This document shows positions 56,285 through 64,000 of a stretch of DNA of 64,000 nt, in pieces. Location of the stretch: positions 267,523,709 to 267,587,708 of the forward strand of contig OY998175.1 in assembly GCA_963921935.1 (NCBI GenBank), in the 5' to 3' direction. Made by a program: the position numbers and the translations under genes. Source of the stretch: Galeruca laticollis. Taxonomy: Eukaryota; Arthropoda; Insecta; Coleoptera; Chrysomelidae. Numbering within the stretch: position 1 is the first letter of the stretch; every line of letters starts with the position of its first letter. The notes beneath the pieces are model-generated. The model saw only the letters and a list, made by a program, of their open reading frames with translations. It had not been told where the DNA came from and did no database searches.

Positions 56285-57828
56285 TCATTCAGACGCATTT
56301 ATTAATTTTTTTGAAGAATATAAATATGTAGGAAAGTACAATTTCTTCTCAAATGTTAGAATTTTTTTGTAGACTTTATTTATATTCATGTGATTTATAA
56401 TTGTATAAAATTGCCTGGAAGATCTTATTTTGAACTTATCAACAATGTACTCTCTAGCTGTATTTCGAGCTAATTCCAATAAAGATGGAACTTTTGGCAT
56501 ATGAAGAATCTTAAATGTTACATAATCATCTCTTTCCAAATGTAGATATCCTATCAATAATTTGGGATAAATACAGTAATCTAATATCTGATAAATGGTA
56601 TTATGTAAATATTCAATGTTTATAACGTCTACTAATTGATCTAGCAAATCAGTCATCTTATAATTTAAATCATATATCAATCTAGATGTGTCCGGCGGTC
56701 TTCTTCCAATAAATTTTATATCCATGTGTAGCATGATTTGAAATAATTCACAATAACCATAGTGCAAAAATATTTTACTCATGTCAAAGCTAGTGGCGCA
56801 ATAACCGTAAGTGAGTATCCGACAAGTTAACTTCGTTAATTGATCTAAAGAAAGCTGATGAAAAAAATCACAGAATCGAACAATCACCATGTAAAAATCT
56901 TCAGCTATATTAAGCGATTCTACAGCTTGATTTATATTATCACTTTCAATTATCACATCTACGTATTGTTTAAAAATATCTTTGCGCAAAGTACCACTAA
57001 TTCTCCATAAAATACTACCAAGAGACATGTCATCCCCATCGTAGATCAGTCTATCCCAAATTAGCCTAAAAGTTTTTGCATTTGGATATTGAAGGCATAA
57101 AGCAAATGGGTCGATCAAATCGTATCCGTAAGCATAGTTAACGTCAGCACCGCCCAAAATAATCTCTTCAATGAAGGGCGTTCTATTTGTTATAGCTAAT
57201 GCTAAAGTAGTGACATTGTCATAAGTTTCAATATTAAAATCATCGACGTATTCTATCAGGACCGCTTGAATTTCAACGTTTTTTGAGATAATAGCTTTCA
57301 TAAAAGGAGTTGAATTATTGACACCGCGTACGTTAACATCGGCATTGTAATATAATAACATACAAACAGTCTCCAAATTTTCTTCAGCTACTGCATCATG
57401 CAAAGGAGTATCTCCACCGTAATCTTTTGCATCTATATGTGCTCCAGATTTTATCAACAGATGTGTTAATCGAGGATGGTTCACAGAAATATGTAATGAA
57501 GTTACTTCTTCGTAGTTCGGTACGTTCACATTGGCTCCAGATTGTATCAGTTTTTCAGCTATTTTGATATTTCCTAATTTTATAGCTAGTAACAAAGGAG
57601 TTTCTCCAGTGAAGTTTCTGTTGTTAACTTCTATACTTGGTTGTGAAAGTAAAAACTCCAAAATTTCTAAGCTAAAACAAAAATACACTGTTACGGATAA
57701 AAACGAGTAAACAAAATAATAGTAGTTTACCTAACAAGTGCTGAAAAGTCACTGTACGCACGTGTTAGGTACACTATTTTTTCTACTAGCGTGCGGGAAA
57801 AAACCCAAAAGTTAACATAAAGAAACAT
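56285..57828 (-). CDS. Ankyrin-repeat protein with C-terminal SOCS-box-like segment (two exons)
   Basis: Proposed exons are 57731-57828 (ATG at 57828-57826, context AATAAATG) and 56285-57671. They are joined across a 59-bp intron (GTAAAC..TTTTAG) that keeps frame: 1485 nt, 494 residues. About six ankyrin repeats follow (LEILEFLLSQPSIEVNN, GETPLLLAIKLGNIKIAEKL, TSLHISVNHPRLTHLLIKSG, DTPLHDAVAEENLETVCMLL, STPFMKAIISKNVEIQAVL). Then comes a helical region, and near the end VPSLLELARNTAREYI..INHMNINKVYKKIL, which fits a SOCS box. ASB-type proteins of this layout recruit substrates to Cullin-5/Elongin ubiquitin ligases. The protein starts inside the first repeat, so an upstream exon may exist. No stops or frameshifts; probably a real gene. 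Confidence 0.75.
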
Positions 57829-58021
57829 TTATTATTAAATACATATCAACATGGCGAGGATGGTTGTAAGTTGGCCATTGCGTTGTAGTTGGTTTGTTTA
57901 TTTGCTTGCATGCGCTTGTTTGTCTGCTTGTGGGTAGCTTTCTGCAGTCCAATGGAGAAATGCAACCATCGAATGTCTGCCTCCTCGTAGCACCGCCGAA
58001 TACGTGACAGCAGTGTTGACC

Positions 58022-58990
58022 AACCAATTGGCACTCCAACGAAACTCAAGCTAAGGTGTAAGGAACGTGCTGATGGCTGAATGGCCGCAGGGAATGCGAC
58101 CGTGAACGTCCCCCTGGGGGTACCAGGCGACACCCCCTTGCATATAGCCTTTTCCTGGTATGCAGGGCTCTGCCAGGAATGACAAACCTTTCCCTAGCGA
58201 CTCGTGGGATCAAAAATGGATCAACAAAAAAAAAACCGGAGGATGAGCGAGAGCGCACACCTCCAAATCAAAAGCACCGTCGAGGTAAAAGAGTCTGCGG
58301 TGCTCAGGCAAAGAGAAGGAGGAAAGCGAGGCAGCAGGCTGGAGTCTCTACAGACACCACCAGCGCCACTCGCCCCTCCCTATCTAAACCTGGCACCAGT
58401 GACCTAATATACAAGGGCAGCGATGACAGTTCCTCCTCCAAAAGAGGCCCGGAACGCGTCGCCTCCCACGAAAAGAAGCGCATCCGCTCCAATACCTCGG
58501 AGGAAAACTCTACCCGAGGAAAAAGGATACGGATGGAAGCTAATGCAAAGAGCTATAGCGAAGCAGCTACCAGCCATCTACGGGTAGCTATCATAGACAA
58601 TGCTGATCCATACGGTAAAATAATTACCGATAATGGAGACCTTGTCAAAATACAACTAATGGAGGCTTTGGACAAAACCCTTATGTCCGCCTCCGGCAGC
58701 CAGAAAAAGCCACCTACCTTTAGATCATGGTCATGTTAGAGGATGTGAGAAAGAAGATGAGACTGTCGAGTACATTCTTTGCGAATGTCAGACACTCTCT
58801 CATCTTAGGTTTCATGTATTCGGCGAGCACAGGCCAGTATGAGAGAACTTAATTCAGGCGACGTTATCGCCTACCTCAAAGAAGTAGGCTGGATGACGAG
58901 CTAGAAGGAAGTTTTGAACCTCAGAAGGATGCACAATGGGCCAATTGTGGCCTAAGTGCTGTGGGGTCCTACCCACCCTTCCAACTTTTA
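58022..58990 (+). mobile_element. Internally deleted LINE (ORF1 fused to the 3' end)
   Basis: 5' leader (58022-58178), ORF1-like frame (58179-58739), then at about 58735 a jump to the C-terminal end of ORF2: GCEKEDETVEYILCECQTLSHLRF, the terminal zinc-knuckle pattern of many insect LINEs. This is followed by 3' UTR to about 58990. Endonuclease and RT are missing. Ends are not exactly defined. Confidence 0.65.
58179..58739 (+). CDS. LINE ORF1-like protein with DUF4780-type domain (truncated)
   Basis: 187-codon frame. Basic, low-complexity N-terminal half (KKKPEDERERTPPNQKHRRG, Ser-rich middle, nuclear-signal-like KKRIR). Then SYSEAATSHLRVAIIDNADP, GKIITDNGDLVKIQLMEALD and PPTFRSWSC. The VAIID..P.G+i....v...L...l.......PtFrSW pattern fits DUF4780, found in ORF1 proteins of insect LINEs, thought to bind element RNA. 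The usual downstream part is missing because the frame runs into the deletion junction. Confidence 0.6.
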   Translation: MTNLSLATRGIKNGSTKKKPEDERERTPPNQKHRRGKRVCGAQAKRRRKARQQAGVSTDTTSATRPSLSKPGTSDLIYKGSDDSSSSKRGPERVASHEKKRIRSNTSEENSTRGKRIRMEANAKSYSEAATSHLRVAIIDNADPYGKIITDNGDLVKIQLMEALDKTLMSASGSQKKPPTFRSWSC

Positions 58991-60097
58991 CAAATACAGA
59001 GATACAGATACATATTAACAGGAATCATTCCGGAGAAAAGCAAAGAAAATTTTTTCGTCTTATAGCGGATTTATACAACATTTATATAGTCATAATCATA
59101 ATCACAGTCAGAATTATAACCAATCACAATTATAAAATTGTTGTTTTAATAGTCACAGTTATAAGCAGAAAATTTATATAAATGAAATTAGCCAACAGCC
59201 ATAGATTTGCCAAATTAACGTCAAACCAGAGGTCAAACGTCATATCTGTTTTTAATATTTAAGAGACCAAGCCATTTCTATCGCGACTGTATTTTTGTGT
59301 GGCGGGTCTTTAAAATCCCAAATACAGAGAAACCTATCGATGGTTTATATGAAAAACCCCTCTTCGAAATTCATTTTGTTGATGCAAAACCAGTAACGGC
59401 TAGCGCACACATACAAATTTTAGTTGAACAACTGTTTTGTTGTGTATCATATGTTTAAAAGAATATATTAAAGCGCACATACTGTCAACTCGATAGTTGC
59501 TCGACAAAAAAGTCAAAAAGCTTTATCGATTTGCTTTTGATTTTAAAGTTGGACAACTATCGATCAATTTGTATTGCATTGTATTGATGTGCGCAGACCA
59601 TCGACTAAACAGTCGATCCGCGACTAACCGAGACTGCCAGTCATAGACAAATAATAATATAAGAGACAGTTTGATGCATAGGCGGTATGTGGCACAACGT
59701 TTCTGCGCAAGATCCCCGCGCATGCAGTCTCTACTGTCGCGAACTACAAGACTGCTTTACATAAACAAAATAGAACAAAATATCATAAATTTCAATACAT
59801 TTCAAAACATCGCCTTTAATGTGGATAAATATTATAAAATATCCTAGTATATTAACTTTTACGTCATTGGTTGGTGTGAATATGGTTTCTGTTTGTCAAA
59901 TGCAAGTGAGAGTGCCAAAAATAACAATTCCGAAAAAGAGGACAATACAAGAGTGAGTATTTTTAAATTTATTTAGGATTTAGTTTTAATAAAGTAAATA
60001 AAAATAAGTGAACCTTTTAAATGTCCCACCAAGTAAAATTTGTCGTAGTTGTATAGCATAAAATTGTAATAATACATATTTTTGGCTGCTTCGCAAT
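58991..60097. other. No gene recognised; a 125-bp imperfect hairpin at 59470-59594
   Basis: GCGCACAT..CTCGATAGTTG (59472 on) is matched in inverse by CAACTATCGATC..GATGTGCGC (to 59594). Around 59881-59951 a short frame ends at a GTGAGT donor-like site and may be the first exon of the P-element-type gene that follows, but its THAP cysteines are not visible. Confidence 0.35.
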
Positions 60098-61000
60098 TTG
60101 GAGTTTAATAACAAAACATTTTTCAAATTTCCATCTGACATTATTCCAAGGGAACAGTGGTACAAAATTTTAGAAATTCCTTATACATCCAAAGATGAAA
60201 GATTGTGTGAAGATCATTTTGATGATGAGGCATTTACAAATTCATTACGCAAAAGACTTATTAAATCTTCACCTTTGCAACCCTTCCATCATACACCACC
60301 AAAAGTAATTGAAGATAATAATAATAAAGCTCAAGCTTTTGAAAATACAGTATTGCCCGTAAAAAGCTTATTTTTTGTAACAATAATGATAGTCTTGAAG
60401 AAACTGAATTTGAACCTTTGCCTAAAAAACAATGTTTGTAATCTAGTATTTTAAGTAACTAGGGTCAGTAATTTATCTCCCAAGAAGAAGAAAATGTATT
60501 ACATTAATAAAGATCAGAGAAATAGAATTTGTAAATTAAAAAAGGCACTTATCAGTAGTAATAACAAAATTAAAACAGCAGTTAAATTGTCAGAATCAAA
60601 GTTATTTCAAAATTTTAATTCAAAATTAGATCCAGCAGGCATGGAGTTTTTAAAAAGTAGTACTGCTAACTCTAATAAACATAAACCTTCATGGTCAATA
60701 ACGGATAATGCCCTTTCATTAGCCATTTATAAGAAGGGACCACGGGCATATAATTTTTTAAAACGTTTTATAGCTTTGCCCAGTAAATCTACTTTACAGT
60801 CACTTCTAAGATCAGTGCCATTTGAAACTGAAATTAATAAAGCAATTTTTGATAGGCTTAAAGAAATGGTTGTCAAAATGAAGTAGATAGATAAAAATTG
60901 TGTCCTCTTATTTGATGAAATAGCTTTAAAAGAACAATTGACTTTGGATGTGGCTAATGCCAAACGAACTCTTTGCAAAAAGTCATATAAGTTTTGATTG
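60098..61000 (+). pseudogene. Second P-element / THAP9-type pseudogene (THAP domain and N-terminal half)
   Basis: 60098-60454 carries the second half of a THAP zinc-finger domain: FFKFPSDIIPREQWYKIL, RLCEDHFDDEAF (CxxH pair), ending in the usual Pro-rich region. 60494-60886 has the P-element N-terminal helical block: KPSWSITDNALSLAIYKKGP, YNFLKRFIALPSKSTLQSLL, INKAIFDRLKEMVVKMK. After a stop, CVLLFDEIALKEQLTLD (catalytic Asp region) follows. It ends about 61000 with no catalytic C-terminal half. THAP binds the element DNA. Opposite in strand to, and covering a different part from, 22956-24449. Dead copy. Confidence 0.82.
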
Positions 61001-62201
61001 GTTCACTTGTCGAGAACATAAATCATACGTATTTTCTCAACTCATAAAAGTTTGTGTCCCCTTATTAATTAAAAAATATTATAATGATAGTAAGAGGACT
61101 AACAAACAAAAATAATTATTATTTTTTGGTAACATTGTACTGCGTTTAATTTTTTTTTGTTTCAGACCTGTTCCTGTCTTCATGTGAAGGGGAATCTACT
61201 TTTTAAATGCTTTTTATTAAAATATTTGATGTAATATTGGATAAACTTTCTTAAGTATAATGCTGTAATTTGAGTAGAAATATGTAATTTTGTGATTAAT
61301 AATAATAATATGTAACTGTATGGTAAATTAATGATATAGATAATAATAGTTTTATGATGTTTTGTGTTACCAATTTAATTTCAAGCTAGTGCGCCATTTT
61401 TACTTTTAGTTTTCGCTAAGTATATGTTTATGTTGTATTTATACAACTGTAGGTTTCCTCTGATTTACATGTTTTATCTTTTTAATTAATTTAAAGAAAG
61501 TAAATGTGAAGTTTCTTGTTTTCTGAAATAAAAAAGTTAAAAAAAGGTGAGAGATGGGCAGCTATGGGGATGCCTATTTATAGTGCGTGTGGTAGGAAAA
61601 ATAACTTTGAAAATAGAATTGTGTGGAAACACTGATATGAGAATAATTGTTTTACTAATAGGAGATATTATTTAAAATTAAAAATTTTTGATTATTGTAA
61701 CTGATGATTTGATGTTTTTGTACTTTAATATTATCGTTAACTATTAGAATAAGAATTTTAAAATTATCAATGTAATAACATGTATAAATAACAGACCTAT
61801 GTATAGTAAACACATATTTCATTAATTTGTTTTTATATTATGTGCAGGTTAATAAAATTTTTAAATGTGTGCTGTTTTATTATTTATTACCTAAATTATT
61901 TGTCTAAAAATTGTTTATTATTATTATTTCATTACAAAAATGAAATATAATTTTTTGGAATAAAATAATTATACAATAAACAATTTCAACACAAACTGTA
62001 AAACTTACCTACCCATAATCCAAACTACCAAATTTAAATATCCCGCCTGTAAAAAATTAGTTCTGATCCCCGCAAGGGGTGCGCTGAGATCGACGCGATG
62101 CCAGCTGTTTATATGGGGACGAACACTCTTTTAATATGTTTATTTCTCTATGCTGCCCGTCTCGTATAAGCATTTGAAGCGGCGACACGTCTCTTGTCAC
62201 C
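61001..62201. other. AT-rich, no gene recognised
   Basis: No open frame with motifs. An AATAAA occurs near 61528 and another near 61850, but no gene upstream could use them. The last 100 bases before 62202 are less AT-rich and would hold the promoter of the MADF gene. Confidence 0.4.
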
Positions 62202-64000
62202 ATGGCGGGAACTATTACGAATGACACGGATGAGTTCATTTTAATAGCGTAGAAAAAAGGCCAGCGCTTAGCTTAAAGAGTCTGAAAGGGTATTCAGACA
62301 TCAATCTGAAGAAAAAGCTATGGGACGAAGTTTGCATGGAAGTCGTATCTGGATGGTTGGAATTAGACCCAGAAAATAACAAAAAAAAACGAGGTTAGTT
62401 TCGTTTATTGTATTATTTATTTATTAAACAGACATTTTATACTATATCGTATTGCCATGGTATAGAGCCTGGAGGAGAAACAAAATAAGACGTAGTACTG
62501 TCGGACATTTATACCAACCGGTTAGATTTCTTTCTCTGTTGTCACCATGAGAAATTATATTTTCTAGTGGAGCGTCATAAAACGTGTCTTTGAATTGTAT
62601 TCCATCTCTAATTTGTACGAGGTTATGTAGTAGATAACATGTTTTTATTATATATTCTGCAAAATCTAGGTTTACATCAAGCCCTCTATGAAATATTCGC
62701 CATTTATTGGCTAAAATACCAAAAGTGCATTCTACCATCCGGCGAGGACTTGTGTATCTATAGTTGTAGATATTTTCTTGATAAGATAAGTCCCTTTTTG
62801 CATAAGGACGTAAAATATTATTGGAAAGCCCAAACGCATCATTAGCCACAAGATAAAACGGCATGTTTTTCCCATTATCGTCATGGGGCAATATCCTTCC
62901 ATTCGGAATATTCAAACTATTTTCCTCTAATTTTATTCCCATATTTGAGTTTTTGAAAACACTTGAATCACAAGAACCTCTATATGCACCAGCATCAATA
63001 TAAATAAATTTGTAGTTAGCATCAGTCCAAGCCATTAACACCATAGAATGGTATTTTTTATAATTAAAAAATGAAGATCCGGAGTTATCTGGTTGAATTA
63101 ACCGAAGGCGCCAATGACATTAGGGAAATTTCTTCGAGTGTAAAATTGATCTGCAATTTCAACCCAATCTTCTTCTGTCCTTTGAGGCATGTAAACTGGT
63201 TGCATTGTTACCCAAATTTGATCACACATATCTTTTACGATGTCTCTCACAGTTGTTGCTCCTATTCGATATGTAAATGAGAGGGTATTGAAGCTGTTGC
63301 CAGATATCTGTAAAAAATATATGTATTACTTAAAAATATACAGGATGTAACGAAAAGGGAGTATACACCCGAAGTTAAATCTATTCATGAAAATAAGAAA
63401 CTTTCCCAAAGAAATCCAATTTTTCGATCTCCCATATAAATCGGCGTGATGAATTTACTTAGTACATGGGAGATCGAAGAAAAAACTTTTGATTTCGATA
63501 TGGGTTTCTTTGGGAAAGTTGCTATTTCATGAGTCGATTCTTCTTCTCCCATCGGGTACATGGACACCCCCTTTCCGTTACACCCTGTATTATAGAAATA
63601 AACTGCAACTTTTGTAAGTATTATCTGTTAAATAGATAAATAAATAAATATATGATTCGTTCTAAATTATATTTATTAAGTATATTTTTTATTGTATACA
63701 TATACAGGTGCAGAGTTCCAGCAGAAATGGCTTAACTTGAGAACCTGCTTTTCAAGAGAACTGAAGGCTCAAAAATCAACATCCGAACAAGCGGCACAGA
63801 AACGTCGAGAATATCGATATTTTGAAAAGTGTCTATTTCTAAAATCTTCATTGGCAGAACGACCCACTGATGGTAATCTCGATTCCACTGCAGATGAAGA
63901 CGAAGATGATACTGAAACATCTGACACTATGGGCTCAAATGTACCTATAAGTCAAAATACAAGGAGCAGAAAACTTAACTCAGGTCCGAAGTTCGAAGAA
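62202..64000 (+). CDS. MADF-domain DNA-binding protein, two exons, continues past the window
   Basis: Exon 1 is 62202-62393 (ATG in GTCACCATGG) and ends at donor GAG|GTTAGT. Exon 2 starts at 63718 after acceptor ATATACAG and runs to the window edge. The join is in phase. Together they encode a MADF domain: FILIA, (frame slip) VEKRPALSLKSLKGYSDINL, KKKLWDEVCMEVV, then FQQKWLNLRTCFSRELKAQK, YFEKCLFLKSSL, and an acidic linker. MADF domains bind DNA. In PIF/Harbinger elements a MADF/Myb-type partner helps the transposase enter the nucleus and bind ends. A 1-2 base slip near 62250 breaks the frame in this copy. The 1324-bp intron holds the antisense transposase and a MITE. Confidence 0.65.
62442..63305 (-). 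pseudogene. PIF/Harbinger transposase pseudogene inside the MADF intron
   Basis: Minus strand. Upstream part (63045-63305, other frame): NSFNTLSFTYRIGATTVRDI, PQRTEEDWVEIADQFYTRRN, FPNVIGA. A small deletion with frameshift then removes the expected IDGKH motif that carries the first catalytic Asp. It resumes RLIQPDNSGSSFFNYKKYHS and 62442-63044: MVLMAWTDANYKFIYIDAGA, YLVANDAFGLSNNILRPY (second Asp), YTSPRRMVECTFGILANKWR (Glu), TCYLLHNL. The C terminus is at 62442. Without the first Asp it cannot be active. A different Harbinger lineage from 1933-3450. Confidence 0.88.
63341..63587. mobile_element. 247-bp MITE with long inverted arms, TA target
   Basis: CAGGATGTAACGAAAAGGGA at the left and its inverse GGAAAGGG-related TTACACCCTG at the right, each next to TA (63339-63340, 63588-63589). 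The arms also share ACTTTCCCAAAGAAA and TTCGATCTCCCAT blocks, so the whole folds on itself. CAGGGTGTAAC ends with TA are common in insect mariner-type MITEs. Lies in the MADF intron just upstream of the transposase. Confidence 0.8.

Noticed and set aside
57812..58258. Minus-strand open frames of 70-95 codons
   Set aside because: Antisense to the LINE 5' region and the start of its ORF1.

Overview
The window looks like nuclear DNA from an insect: AT-rich, no bacterial gene spacing, short spliceosomal introns (59-85 bp), and an arthropod mix of transposons. A beetle or another insect with a large repeat-rich genome is my best guess; the order cannot be fixed from the sequence. Almost everything is mobile-element sequence, much of it nested. 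The only gene that looks like an ordinary host gene is a two-exon ankyrin-repeat/SOCS-box-type gene at 56285-57828 (minus). A MADF-domain gene at 62202-64000 is split by an intron that contains an antisense PIF/Harbinger transposase, and probably belongs to a Harbinger system.

1-4.2 kb: 3' end of an env-bearing gypsy-type element; a small palindromic Penelope derivative; a decayed Harbinger element carrying a solo LTR and a second Penelope scrap. 4.2-16.3 kb: a decayed Ty3/gypsy element (primer-binding site, 108-bp tandem array in the leader, gag, protease, RT, RNase H, split integrase). Its integrase is interrupted by a pogo/Tigger element with a C-terminal PHD finger, which itself holds a Penelope foldback; a piggyBac copy with exact TTAA ends lies at the 3' end. 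16.9-19.2 kb: a Penelope-like element (PLE) with RT and GIY-YIG endonuclease. 19.3-20.8 kb: a ~173-bp tandem repeat and a cluster of hairpins. 22.9-28.5 kb: a P-element/THAP9-type pseudogene split by a tandem and inverted PLE cluster. 29.1-34.6 kb: two IS630/mariner-type (DDE_3-like) transposase pseudogenes; the first element contains a tRNA-derived SINE with an 11-bp target duplication and another PLE foldback. 35-44.3 kb: AT-rich filler, a ~0.55-kb repeat pair, a LINE endonuclease fragment, and a 2.0-kb non-autonomous element with TTA target duplications. 44.3-50.7 kb: a BEL/Pao fragment, then a gypsy integrase split by a 2.2-kb element carrying a DUF4806-like gene and ends packed with GGGACGTCC-like motifs. 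53.9-55.9 kb: a 1.9-kb element with ~230-bp inverted repeats starting 5'-AG and a 6-bp target duplication, as expected of a non-autonomous Polinton/Maverick. 56-64 kb: ankyrin gene, internally deleted LINE, second P-element-type pseudogene, and the MADF/Harbinger pair.

The most interesting system is the PLE family. Six of its nine located insertions or terminal segments carry a hammerhead-ribozyme-like core in the terminal repeat. The family occurs as 5'-truncated, tandem, inverted and tiny palindromic copies, and most single insertions are bounded by 12-13-bp target duplications. Two coding copies are nearly identical in protein sequence, so activity was recent. The PLE start codon falls inside the repeated terminal segment that every complete foldback copy carries.
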